In this document: positions 54,601 through 64,000 of the stretch, in pieces
Layout of the letters: every line of letters begins with the position of its first letter
Position numbering within the stretch: position 1 is the first letter of the stretch
Position numbers and translations under genes: made by a program
Assembly (NCBI GenBank): GCA_916613615.1
Contig: OU744737.1
Location: forward strand, 5,290,001-5,354,000
Origin: Steromphala cineraria
Lineage: Eukaryota > Mollusca > Gastropoda > Trochida > Trochidae
Direction of reading: 5' to 3'
Length of the DNA: 64,000 nt
Notes under the pieces: model-generated
Told to the model about the DNA's origin: nothing
Seen by the model: only the letters and a program-made list of their open reading frames with translations
Databases searched by the model: none

Positions 54601-56473
54601 CAATCTCATTTAAATCAGCTGAGACCATCACTCGTACCTCTCTCAGTTTCTGATCAGAGTACTGCTTTCCTGGCTGTGTAAATGATCTTTGCACTCAGCC
54701 AATCAAAGTCTTTCGCTATAGGACACTCATAACAAAATTAAATCTCATTTAAATCAGCTGAGACCATCACTCGTACCTCTCTCAGTTTCTGATCTGAGTG
54801 CTGCTTTCCTGGTTGTGTAAATGATCTCTGCACTCAGCCAATCAAAGTCTTTAGCTGTAGGACACTCATAACAAAATTAAATCTCATTTAAATCAGCTGA
54901 GAACACCACTCGTACCTCTCTCAGTTTCTGATCTGAGTGCTGCTTTCCTGGTTGTGTAAATGATCTCTGCACTCAGCCAATCAAAGTCTTTAGCTGTAGG
55001 ACACTCATAACAAAATTAAATCTCATTTAAATCAGCTGAGAACACCACTCGTACCTCTCTCAGTTTCTGATCTGAGTGCTGCTTTCCTGGTTGTGTAAAT
55101 GATCTCTGCACTCAGCCAATCAAAGTCTTTAGCTGTAGGACACTCATAACAAAATTAAATCTCATTTAAATCAGCTGAGAACACCACTCGTACCTCTCTC
55201 AGTTTCTGATCTGAGTGCTGCTTTCCTGGTTGTGTAAATGATCTCTGCACTCAGCCAATCAAAGTCTTTAGCTGTAGGACACTCATAACAAAATTAAATC
55301 TCATTTAAATCAGCTGAGAACACCACTCGTACCTCTCTCTATTACCGATACTGCTTTATGTAGGTTGTGTCAATGACCTTTGCACTCAGCCAATCACGGA
55401 TGGAGCCAAAAGCCAAATGATGTGATATTTCAGCAAGCCTCTAAATTCTAGAAATCTATGAAAATTAAAAGATGGCAAAAATGGCCACTTGACATGAGCC
55501 CTATGGAGATCGACTCAGATCAGAAATATGAGAAAGTATGAGTGATAGGCTTGAGCTGGTTTCATAGAGATTGAAGACAAGGTTGATGAAGAAGTGCTGA
55601 ATACTGTAGGAGCTTATAAGGGATCCCATGAAAATAGTCTAATGTGTAGGGTATCGTAATTATACGTCAGAATATCTAGGTTATACAACAATTTAAGGTT
55701 CTTTAGGTAAGGCAAAGACTAAAGGGCTATAACAATCTGAAAATCCTTGGGTAAGGAGAAATGTTGGGTACTCGGGTCCGAGTCGAGTCTGACCCCTCGA
55801 GTACTTAGCTGAGAGTAAAATTTTTGGACCCGTGGAAGCCCCAGTAGGGTATTTGATTAAAATTAAACCCCAAGGAAGGAAATTAAAGTAATTTCACTGT
55901 ATCTGTAGTTTCTGTTGTTTTCCTTTCATGCTTTAAACTATAAATCAATGCATGTTATATGTCACATTTCAGTACGCAAAGAATGTCCCAAAACCTGGCG
56001 CCTATAAGACTCAAGGACCAATGCCGTCCAAAACTTTCCAAAGTGATTCCAGTGAAGATGATGATACACCATCAACAAGCTACTCAAGATCAACTAGAAG
56101 ATCCCAGCCGACTCCAAAATCATTTGCTAAATCTTCTAGCCATCCCAAAACTCCACAGACATCCCACACAACACAAAAAACTCACACACAAAACACAACA
56201 CACAAAACTCAAACATCACATGCAACACAGAAACCACACACACAACATGCATCATTCACAAGGCAACCCTATGCATCACAAACTAAACAATCGAACACAC
56301 AGACACAGCCAAAGGGCGCAGGATCAAAAACTCCTAATTTTGGTGTAAGCGGAGAATCGGTGAAGAAGAAATATGGTGATCATGGAACTGGGGGATGTGC
56401 TTCCTGCAAAAAGACTTTCGGCGCTGGTGCTAAGTTTGCATGCAGTTGTGGAACAAAAACTTCATTTAGATGA
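47829..56473 (+). CDS. J-domain protein with two C2HC zinc fingers (5 exons)
   Basis: Five exons join in frame to 560 residues. Residues about 4-64 form a J domain with the HPD tripeptide at 32-34, which in this family stimulates Hsp70 ATPase activity. Residues 65-240 are Lys/Glu/Pro-rich and probably disordered, with a KPKP run. Two C2HC fingers follow: Cys280, Cys283, His294 or His295, Cys299 (CQYCGKLFQAYKLAHHEQTC), and Cys357, Cys360, His372, Cys376. A Ser/Thr/Gln/His-rich segment precedes a C-terminal C-x2-C...C-x-C motif (536, 539, 551, 553). No membrane segment or signal peptide is seen. J domain plus C2HC fingers does not match a human DNAJ protein I can name, so no symbol is given. 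A co-chaperone role is inferred from the J domain only. Confidence 0.9.
48642..49050 (-). mobile_element. Foldback element family C copy 2
   Basis: Inverted copy of 29904-30274 beginning five bases past the donor dinucleotide. Hairpin arms 'catgacatactatgtttacg' and 'cgtaaacatagtatgtcat' flank 'cccgagcgagagcgaggga'. The outer part 'atgtctgccctcgtaggtaa' is partly duplicated near 49000. Confidence 0.75.
49803..49870 (+). CDS. J-domain gene exon 2: first half of zinc finger 1
   Basis: Encodes ADKAAARTPCQYCGKLFQAY and KL, with the two leading cysteines. Acceptor 'ttgtatag', donor 'ctg|gtgagt'. Confidence 0.9.
49910..49985 (+). mobile_element. SINE 3' tail
   Basis: 'gcgccttgagcaaccacgag' and 'gcgcgctatataaatatcc' followed by an AT repeat. 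Matches the tail at 35540-35605. Confidence 0.5.
50355..50460 (+). mobile_element. Left part of a split family C element
   Basis: 'ttacatactatatttatgat' and 'cctaaatatcagaatatc' match the family C hairpin. The right end is found only at 53468-53500, beyond the 50553-53400 element. Confidence 0.5.
50553..53400 (+). mobile_element. 2.85-kb inverted-repeat element carrying DIRS-type RT-RNase H
   Basis: Left end 50553-50640 and right end 53314-53400 are nearly exact inverted repeats of about 88 bp ('atcacaccctgtaattcgct' to 'ggctcgctatcac'). Subterminal 'acggtttgcta' motifs occur in forward orientation on the left (near 51043, 51061, 51078) and inverted on the right (near 52886, 52908), so the whole unit can fold back. 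The middle holds a decayed DIRS-like pol. No tyrosine recombinase, gag or transposase is visible. Either an internally deleted DIRS element or a foldback transposon that captured retroelement DNA. Confidence 0.75.
51220..52640 (+). pseudogene. Decayed DIRS-type reverse transcriptase and RNase H
   Basis: RT blocks appear in order: RPIINLKALN and HFKMEGLHLLRDLLRR (near 51222-51320), then in another frame MIKLDLSEAYFSVPVASHLK, CLPFGLAPAPRAF and LIIYLDDI. RNase H blocks are in a third position: LQTDASKMGWGAI, INALELKAVHLAL, VQVDNLTVMSYINRLGG and LPGIENIHADWESR, then a shifted KPDP...DAF segment. Breaks fall near 51318, 52005 and 52490, so no full-length product is possible. Motif wording matches DIRS elements more than Ty3 or Bel. 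Confidence 0.8.
53468..53500 (+). mobile_element. Right part of the split family C element
   Basis: 'aaagtatgtcatggacactc' equals the terminal arm of family C; see 50355-50460. It ends about 20 bp before the exon 3 acceptor. Confidence 0.5.
53522..53702 (+). CDS. J-domain gene exon 3: second half of zinc finger 1
   Basis: Encodes AHHEQTCGKFDHDSDGEQNF, closing finger 1, then a basic region ending KQAARAKAAEEKY. Acceptor 'atatccacag', donor 'tatg|gtgtgt'. Confidence 0.9.
53886..54065 (-). mobile_element. tRNA-derived SINE
   Basis: The minus strand shows a tRNA-like head with B-box 'ggttcgaatcc', then 'gtccttgggcaaagcacttc', 'cagttcacccagctttac' and 'aaatgggtacctg'. Better preserved than 8750-8950. 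The body resembles a widespread marine-invertebrate SINE superfamily (from memory). Confidence 0.65.
54411..54535 (+). CDS. J-domain gene exon 4: zinc finger 2
   Basis: Encodes TVFCKWCGQSFSKSTAERHI and ALCERSAKRGAGNGRTEKAK: C-x2-C-x11-H-x3-C. Acceptor 'cctttcag', donor 'gag|gtgaga'. Confidence 0.92.
54571..55400 (+). repeat. 139-bp tandem array, six copies
   Basis: 'gctgtaggacactcataac' starts each unit at 54576, 54715, 54854, 54993, 55132 and 55271, a strict 139-bp period. Units contain 'aatctcatttaaatcagctg', the terminus of the family at 12989, so the array probably grew from such a MITE. The last unit diverges. Confidence 0.93.
55401..55972. other. Intron 4 remainder
   Basis: No exon or bounded repeat seen. 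It ends in the acceptor 'tcacatttcag'. Confidence 0.4.
55973..56473 (+). CDS. J-domain gene last exon: Cys-motif C-terminus
   Basis: Encodes YAKNVPKPGAYKTQGPMPSK, an acidic Ser patch (SDSSEDDDTPSTS), a Thr/Gln/His-rich low-complexity stretch and CASCKKTFGAGAKFACSCG, ending at TGA 56471-56473. Confidence 0.9.
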   Translation, partial: YAKNVPKPGAYKTQGPMPSKTFQSDSSEDDDTPSTSYSRSTRRSQPTPKSFAKSSSHPKTPQTSHTTQKTHTQNTTHKTQTSHATQKPHTQHASFTRQPYASQTKQSNTQTQPKGAGSKTPNFGVSGESVKKKYGDHGTGGCASCKKTFGAGAKFACSCGTKTSFR

Positions 56474-57159
56474 TTTTGTTAATTGTGATAATTACTCTTA
56501 ATTATTCTTTGTATCAACTATTCTGCTATATCAGCATATTTCATTGACAAAGATCTTTCAGTATCCTGATATCAATCGGGCCATAAGCCTCATAGAACTA
56601 TTTATTACTCACTTGTTGAAGATGACACTGTTTGATAAATCTATCTATGACAAAATGTGTGATGTAAGTCACATTCCTTAATCATGAAACTCTAATGGTC
56701 ATGTCGGCAAAATTCTTACAATTTTTAGGATGTTATTCAGCAAGTAATAAACAAATTACTAAATTAGTCCTGTTTTTGCTCGTTAAATATCAACCATTCA
56801 CTCATTTCAGAGAAATTTTATCAAACTGGACATCAATTATTATACTCTATGTATAATAACTAGCCAATGAAAATCGAGCAATAAAGTCACTACCAAGATG
56901 ACAAGTCTGTTAAGTTTGAGATAACTGCTTCTAGCTCCTAGCATAATGAAATTGACATTGGCTGAAAAATTAAAATGAAAGTTAAACATAGCTATAAATA
57001 ACCAGATGTCTACTTAATTTATATCAGGGTATTGAAGAAGCTTTGCAGATTGAAATACGCTGATGTTGCAATATGTGCACTTTGGAAGACAAAGAAATGT
57101 ATGTGATTCACTTAAGATAAGATTCAATATTTTATGTTTAAAAAAGCTATAGGATTGAA
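56474..57159 (+). other. Probable 3' UTR with family D remnant
   Basis: AATAAA at 56746-56751 and 56880-56885. A degraded family D MITE lies at 56605-56862 and would supply the first signal. Confidence 0.45.
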
Positions 57160-57425
57160 CAGTCTAAGTAAACCTAGTCTCAATATTATCCGTTTCACTT
57201 CTATACTGAGTCTAGAAAGGCTTGGTTGAGAGTCGCGTCAGCCCACGTGACCAAGTTGACCAATCAGAACTGAGCTTACCAAGCCACAATAGTCTGCCTT
57301 CGCACGTATAACGTTGGAAGGTCATAGGTCGCTGAAAGGTCGGCTGACGCGACCCTCTATTAGACCTTTTTAGACTCAGTATAGAAGTGAAACGGATAAT
57401 ATTGAGGCTAGGTTTACTTAGACTG
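57160..57425. mobile_element. Foldback MITE family B copy 6 with 9-bp target duplication
   Basis: Ends 'cagtctaagtaaacctagtc' and 'ggctaggtttacttagactg'. AGGATTGAA flanks both sides (57151-57159 and 57426-57434). The cleanest copy of the family. Confidence 0.88.
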
Positions 57426-57434
57426 AGGATTGAA

Positions 57435-58497
57435 GTACAAATCATACATTGAAATATCCACAGAAAAATAAGGACCACTCAAAATATCAATAGTTATTAT
57501 ATTCTATTATAAATTTTATGATCCCTTTATTTTATTTGTTGAGTATATATTTCTGAATATAGAGAAATGTTATTTTATCTCAATTCAAGACAATTCTATG
57601 AGTGGACTGATTTTTTCCCCGTATAAAATGATTCCTATTTTAGGCAATGTAGGAATGGTTGCATACTGGTCAAATTCTTTTGAATGATATTTCAAACTTC
57701 TCTTGCTTGCAAAGAGTATTTATTGAACATATAACACAAATGCCATACAAATATTTCATATCTTTAAAGAAAATTTGAAAGGAAATATTTCTACGTTTCT
57801 AGTTACTATTCTTTAAAATAGTTTTCTAATAATTGATTATGTTGATATTATTTTGATTTCATATAGAATAGTTTTACATTTGTTGACTATTTAATGTATC
57901 ATTAATATATATGGTGATTCAAAATCAGTACTTTATTTATAAAATGTAAGTTTGAAGAAAGAAATGTTTATTTGAAAATTCAAATTGAAGGTCATATTTC
58001 AACTTAATAATTGCCAGTGATAATTATTTATTTCTTACAATATTCTTAGCATTTTCTTTCATGTATTATTTATCTCTGTTGATTTTCTTAAACCAAGATT
58101 TTGTTGTGGAAATTATTGGCACTGTTCCAATATTTTTTCTTAATGTAAAACCAACTTTTTTGTTAGTTATATTTCTTTATATTTTAACTCGAACTTCTAT
58201 ATATTTTCTAATTTCAAATTGTTCACATTAAAAAACTGTAAATGTTAATAGTTGTGTTATTAGCTATTATACCATTTTTTTTTACCTTGTTAAACACACA
58301 TTGAAATGATCCCATATTTTTGTTTGTTATATGTACTTGTCTTTAAGTGGATCATCAAATTTTTTAGCATTTCAAGAAATCTTAAAATGAATGTTATGTA
58401 GCTGAATTATCAAACGATTGGTTAGAGGAGATAATATAATGATGTAGCTGGCGAATGTGCTTGTTATTTGTGATTCTTTATTAATTACAGTCAGGCC
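57435..58497. other. AT-rich spacer
   Basis: Long T-rich sequence without exon or bounded repeat. Confidence 0.4.
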
Positions 58498-59024
58498 TCG
58501 ATAATCCAAACGCTTCCGTTTTTCATCAAAAACGTTCGGATAGGTTCGTTTCAGTAGTCCGAACGCTTCACTAACAAGTTGGAGTTACTCGACCTTTAAC
58601 CTACAGCCAGATGAGAATGTATGTAGTATATCAAAAGAGTTTAAGTCATATACATATATATATTTATAACTATTACACAATTTATTAAAATCATAAACTT
58701 CAGAAACACAAAGTGAGACATTTCAATTTATTATAATCACAAACTACCGTCACGCTCAACAGTTGAACTCACATGTCAATCCACTGTCATTGAAGTTTAC
58801 CGATCCAATCAATGTGTTGATCACTTACCCGAACGGATTTGATGAAAGGCCGGATTAATGAAGCAGAAATAGTGATAATTAACTAATCCGTTACAGCTAA
58901 TTTGCGTTCGGATTCAGAGACTGAAGCAACGGATTAATGAATCAACATTTAATGAGTTTATATAGAGATTAGTTTGGTTACAGCTGGCTACCGTATCGGT
59001 GAACGGATGATCGAGTTCTGACTG
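58498..59024. mobile_element. Pogo/Tigger-type MITE
   Basis: 'cagtcaggcctcgataatcc' and inverted 'ggatgatcgagttctgactg' termini, with TA on both sides. Inside are degraded repeats of 'cgaacg'. Termini of this wording are known from pogo-like Tc1/mariner relatives. No transposase. Confidence 0.75.
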
Positions 59025-59159
59025 TATATCTTTTTGTTAATGTTTGTTTGTCCCGGATGACAGATAAAATGTGCAATATATATATATGATCAATACAGGT
59101 TTGAAATTACAATAAAACAACTTATATATCTTAAATTGAGTCAGTATTTCTTGATTTAA

Positions 59160-59630
59160 TCTGAAACCTTTGATTTCCAAAGTACTGGTTATTAGGGCCA
59201 CATGGCCATCAAAGCTACAATTTATAATCCTCACTAGTCAAGGAGTCTGTACACAATGTTTCAGCTTTCTAGGCCTTCTGCTTCTGGAGTAGAAGATGAA
59301 AATAGGTTTCTAGGGCGTGGCCCACAGGGCCACCAAAGCTACAATTCATAATCCTCACTACTAGTCAAGGAGTCTGTACACAAAGTTTCAGCTTTCTAGG
59401 CCTTCTGCTTCGTGAAAATAGGTTTTAAAGGCATGGCCCCTCCAGCCCTTAATAGGGGTCAAAGGGCCACCAAAGCTACAATTTATAATCCTCACTAGCC
59501 AAGGAGTCTGTATATAAAGTTTAAACGTTCTAGGCCTTAAGGTTCTGGAGAAGAAGTAAACATTCAACAAAGTTTACAGACGGACGGATGGACGCCGGAC
59601 ACCATGCCATGCGATATGATGAGCTAAAAA
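59160..59630 (+). repeat. Internally repeated 'tttcagctttctaggcctt' element
   Basis: Three degenerate sub-repeats of about 125 bp containing 'accaaagctacaat' and 'ctgtacacaa', ending 'cgccggacaccatgccatg'. Related to 42690-42960. Confidence 0.6.
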
Positions 59631-59920
59631 TGAACACAAAATTCAGATTTCAATATACAGTTTATTTCCCATTTGAGAAGATGTATGACAGTTCATTTTG
59701 AACAAACCCATTTGTTCAGTGCTCAAAAATTCTATACATCATAGAGTTTATACCTGATAAAGTAATAAATAATGGTAGCAAACAAAACGACCAATACACT
59801 ATATACAAAGTCATGATGGTTCATAAAATACACTTTATGATTATTATGATGACATTGAACAGTCATTTAAGGGGCGATTTTGTTAGTCTTAAACAAGTGT
59901 TCCCATATGAGGCAAGATGT

Positions 59921-60046
59921 TCATACCTGCACATTTATTTCCTTTGTCAGGATATCAACTGACAACGGCTCTGCTTGATTGGTAACCCAGCATTCCTGGC
60001 GTATGCCACAGGAAGTGATGACACGTTGGAAGCACTTATTGGTACC
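59921..60046 (-). CDS. Possible terminal exon of an unknown minus-strand gene
   Basis: 42 codons to a stop: GTNKCFQRVITSCGIRQECW then VTNQAEPLSVDILTKEINVQ. Composition is protein-like (three Cys, balanced residues) where the neighbouring DNA is AT-rich. A 'gcacacag' acceptor precedes it, and AATAAA on the minus strand at 59661-59666 gives a plausible 3' end. I do not recognise the family and see no upstream exon. Confidence 0.4.
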   Translation of the reverse strand, partial: GTNKCFQRVITSCGIRQECWVTNQAEPLSVDILTKEINVQV

Positions 60047-60299
60047 CTGTGTGCATGATACAGGCGAACCCGGCGTATAAAGGTGGACAAGTATCTTCAA
60101 TATGACATTCAACAACTTATTTTTGTAACAAAAATACTTTTGATGATAACATATAAAAATTATTTTGTAAAAAAAAGAACATGTATTTTTAGATATAATG
60201 AATTTCACGAAAGTTGATGTTTCGACATTTCGAAAAACAAAAGAGTAAAAGTAATAAGTTATTCCCAATATCTGAAAAAGGCAAGTCATAGTCTTGTTA

Positions 60300-60905
60300 A
60301 CCAGTGTCTTGCTTAAACAATGTTTAAATCAGGGAATTATTAATTAGCTGTAACGGTCACAATTTGAATTTCTGGGGGAACATTTATTTTCATTTCTACA
60401 ATTTCACATTCATCATAAAATATGGCATGACTGTTCAAAACCAAAATCATTAACTAAAAATAAGATTTTTAGTTGCAAAACAAATAAAAACACACACTTA
60501 ATATGTCACAAACACTCTACAAAGTAAACGAAAACCATATTGAAGTATTACTACAATCCTGTAATATCAACTAAGATTGGTCATCATAAATCAATCATTT
60601 ATTTTAGTACTTCCACTTTAATCATATTTATCAAGGTTTGGATTCAAACCAAAAAGACATGTTCTGGTTTTTCACTTTCTTAATTGGTATGAGTGTAGAT
60701 GTCGGAGTGGGGCCAATCATTATAACAACCATCAAATAAAAGTATTGCTTTGTTGAAACCCACTGTACAAGATCTGAAGCCAGCTCAATTTCCCATCATG
60801 CGTAGATCAGAACTAGATAAAGCATAAATACAAAAAGTATTATAGAATATTGATGAAAAGTGAAACACTATCAGTGGTATGTGTGTGCCATTTAGTGTCA
60901 TTCCT
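60300..60905. other. AT-rich spacer
   Basis: No exon or repeat with clear borders seen. Confidence 0.35.
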
Positions 60906-60913
60906 GTCTCAGG

Positions 60914-61155
60914 GAACGAACGTTAGTAACTTACACTAACTCCACTAATCTGTACCCTGGGCTCAGAAGCTAGATTTGCTCGCCCGACTTGGGACATAGC
61001 CAATCAACTCATTTTCTCGCCGAAATTTTATCGAGCAGGTGGTGAGAAAATGATTCGATTGGCTATATCCCAAGTCGGGCCGCACGAGCGAATCTAGCTT
61101 CTGAGCCCAGGGTACAGATTAGTGGAGTTAGCGTAACGTTCGTTCCCGGAGACAG
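60914..61155. mobile_element. 240-bp foldback element, single copy
   Basis: The two halves are inverted copies: 'cctgtctcagggaacgaacg', 'ctaatctgtaccctgggctc', 'agaagctagatt' against 'aatctagcttct', 'gagcccagggtacagattag', 'cgttcgttcccggagacagg'. It is the parent form of the array at 26870-27885. Confidence 0.8.
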
Positions 61156-61159
61156 GATG

Positions 61160-61918
61160 ACCCTCTGATTCCTAAGATTCAAACTCAAATATATATATAT
61201 TTACGAGCCGCTCCACTATTTTCATGACCATGGATTTTTATGTTTCAAACATAGGAGACAATGGTTTTTGTAGCTCATCAGGGTAATTAAATGTATGTGA
61301 TGATATTTAAACAACTATACAGGTTGACAACACCACCCCCCCTCCCCAGGTATAAAAATGAAAAACATCTCTGAACTACCTTTTATATGACACGTGGACA
61401 TCATGCCCTTTAAGGATATCCTGACACATGACAAATTGAAATACTGCATGACAAGTGTGACAACACACGACAGAAGCAAAGAAATACATGTACTCCGTTT
61501 TCAGATGTGAGATCTTTGATGTACAGTCAAACAAGACAAAATGAAACACTGCAAAGGTTCACTTACACATGACGAAAAAAATGATTTTTATCTACGTTTT
61601 ACAAAATAGATTTGTTTGTTTATTGTGATGTGAGTTTATATGACTTTGGATGCAAAACAATTCCTTTCAGTCACTTAATGGCACTGCAGCGTGTTCTGTT
61701 AATTATTTTTTCTTGGAAGTTTCCCAAGTATATATGTGTCTGCAAATTATAATTTCTTCAGAAGGTAGAACATGTCATTACTCCTCCAATAATCTGCAGG
61801 TGTAGAAAAACATCTCATATCAAGTGAAAATGTGATTCATGCGAGTGAGGAAAGTAGATGCATTTAGCTTAGGTAATAATTAATGGATTAATTAGGTATT
61901 ATTTGTGTTTCTCATCTC
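61160..61918. other. AT-rich spacer
   Basis: No gene seen. Short (TA)n run near 61190. Confidence 0.35.
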
Positions 61919-62276
61919 TTAAAGGGGCAGTAGCACGTTTTTTGATAATTTTATATTCTAAATTTTTCACTGATATTTGAATGTTAATGCTTAATGTATT
62001 ATTTTGAAAGTGTCAAAAATCTCATTACACAAGCCACTCATCCATAGTCAGAGGACAAAGTATGAAGATTCACATAAAATCCATTGGCGGCCATTTTGTG
62101 TGAACACCTTTAATTCATTTTGTGTAAGAAAAGGGATCGCATGGCTAAACTTTACATTATATATTTGAATATTGCTCCAATTAGTTTAAATACATTGTTT
62201 TTCAATTGGAACAATTAAATTTCATTTTCCTGACATCACCTCATATTCCCCCTAAAAACGTGCTACTGCCCCTTTT
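61919..62276 (-). mobile_element. MITE family A copy 5
   Basis: Inverted relative to copy 1: 'aaaggggcagtagcacg' to 'cgtgctactgcccctt', interior 'gcggccattttgtgtgaaca'. Confidence 0.78.
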
Positions 62277-62279
62277 AGC

Positions 62280-63351
62280 CGATCTAAGTATACAGCTGGT
62301 CGTAAAAAAAATAAAATATATAAAGTGGAGTAGATTTGCAGATGGATGGTCATGTTATGATAAGGAAAAAGTGAAAAGTCAAATAAGGAAAGGGAATTCC
62401 TAGTTGAGATAACCGGAGGGTAAATCAGGGTCGGAAGGAGATGGAAACACAGAAAAATATGGTCGGCCGTAACTCTTTCTTGGAATTTTGAGTCATGATG
62501 AGATATCCATGTTCAAGTACATATTGGTTTTGAAAATTTCACCATTCAATTTTCTTTAGGAAGATCCCTTCATTTCCCTCAAAACATTTGCTACAGTGCC
62601 TTTTACAATTGGAAGTTCAGATTGGTAATAAAATACAAATCTTTAATAAGTTAATCAGGAAGAAGGTTATTTACAAGAATATATCAACAAAATCAAGCAA
62701 TAAATATATATATTTCAGATTACATTGAATAGGTAATATTAAAAGAGCAGATCATGTAATTCAGAGCATTTATCCCAAAAATACAAATAACCTTTAAATT
62801 TTAAACTTTATGTTCATATGCGGTCTTCACCAAAAAATATTTTTTGTCAATTCAAAGTTTGTATTAAAAAATAATGGACACACATTTTTCTAAAATATCA
62901 GTTCTAAAAATACCAAATACAATCTTGATAATATAGACATTTACACAATCAAAATCAATTACAGATCCATAGATATACACATTTAAACAGTACAAAAACA
63001 TTTTACCGATACAAAGACATATACATTTCCTAGCAGCTTTTTAAATACATTGTAGCAATATTTACAACTTGAGATATATTTTGAAAAAATACTAAAAAAC
63101 ATGATCAACAACAATAGAAATGGAAACTTGAAAGATACACTCACTAAACAAAACAATAAATCAAAAAAATAATTGAACCTGTCATACTTAAACATTTGTA
63201 TTCAGACAAAATAAACAAAAGAGCTGACATGCACAATAAATTTTCTTTGAAAACAAAACCGCTTGGCCAAACGTTTGCTAAGTTGTGCTAGCACTGAAAC
63301 ACTAATATAAGTAAAATTGAATTATATTAGCATTATTTTCTTAGAAAGTGC
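62280..63351. other. AT-rich spacer
   Basis: No exon recognised. Open frames are AT-driven and lack domain signals. Confidence 0.35.
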
Positions 63352-63715
63352 TTAAAGGGGCAGTAGCACGTTTTTTGATAATTTTATATTTTAAAATTTT
63401 CACTGATAATAGTATGTTAATGTTAAATGTATTATTTTGACGGTGACAAAAATCTCATTACACAAGTCAATCATCCATTGTCGGAGGAAAAAGTATGAAG
63501 ATTCACATGAAATCCATAGGCGGCCATTTTTGTGTGAACACCTTTAATTCATTTTGTGTAAGAAAAAGGAATCGCCTGGCTAAACCTTACGATAAATATT
63601 TGAATTATTACTGCTCCATTTAGTTTTAATACATTGTCTTTCAATTGGAACCATTAATTTTCATTTCCTGACATCACCTGATATCCCCCCTAAAAACGTG
63701 CTACTGCCCCTTTAA
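63352..63715 (-). mobile_element. MITE family A copy 6, TTAA-flanked
   Basis: 'aggggcagtagcacg' to 'cgtgctactgcccct' with TTAA on both sides; same orientation as copy 5. Confidence 0.8.
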
Positions 63716-64000
63716 GAGTCACTAGTTGTTTATTATGAAATGTCACTGGCTTTAATAAGATCCTAAATTCTATGATAGGTTATATGAATTGGGCGGTTCT
63801 AATATATATACCTTAAAATTCCATAAGAAACTTTGGTTGAACATTTTTGGAGACATCAAGACCGTGAAATTGACCTGCAAGTTCATAGAGATTCTGTCAT
63901 GTTTCTTACAGTTTATTATAACTGAAAAAGAAAGACTAATAGCAGAAAGACTAACGTTTCTCTTTGGAAAGAGGTTATTCAAGTAATATCACACATAAGC

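Overview
The window is animal nuclear DNA, most likely from a mollusc and probably a vetigastropod snail. The genes have many short exons with GT/AG borders. The non-coding DNA is AT-rich and crowded with foldback MITEs, tRNA-like SINE remnants, LINE 3' ends, Penelope-like ends and GTGA-tailed 'ACGCCGC' repeats of a kind I associate with abalone and top-shell genomes. The taxon is inferred from repeat style and was not searched.

Two multi-exon genes lie on the + strand. The first (9658-40142) is a P4-type phospholipid flippase of the ATP8B1/2/4 clade. I recovered 22 exons that join without a frame break into about 1,166 residues. Only a short N-terminal segment and the start codon are missing; they lie upstream and were not recognised. 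The second (47829-56473) encodes a 560-residue protein with an N-terminal J domain, two C2HC zinc fingers and a C-terminal Cys motif. A possible last coding exon of an unknown minus-strand gene lies at 59921-60046.

Layout: 1-9.6 kb holds a LINE RNase H fragment (1834-2796, minus), foldback elements and Penelope-like ends. 9.6-40.1 kb is the flippase gene. 40.1-47.7 kb is its 3' UTR followed by intergenic repeats. 47.8-56.5 kb is the J-domain gene, whose second intron holds a 2.85-kb terminal-inverted-repeat element with a decayed DIRS-type RT-RNase H inside. 56.5-64 kb is AT-rich and full of MITEs.

The most unusual pattern is in the flippase gene. Six of its introns carry tandem arrays that abut the 3' splice site, and in most of these the repeat unit contains a copy of the acceptor, in four cases with the start of the next exon. 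One exon is therefore preceded by 12 decoy starts at a strict 151-bp period, one by about 40 acceptors in a 33/17-bp array, and one by eight partial exon copies. Several MITE families show clean 9-bp target duplications, which points to Mutator-type mobilisation, and several MITE edges lie within about 15 bp of 5' splice donors.
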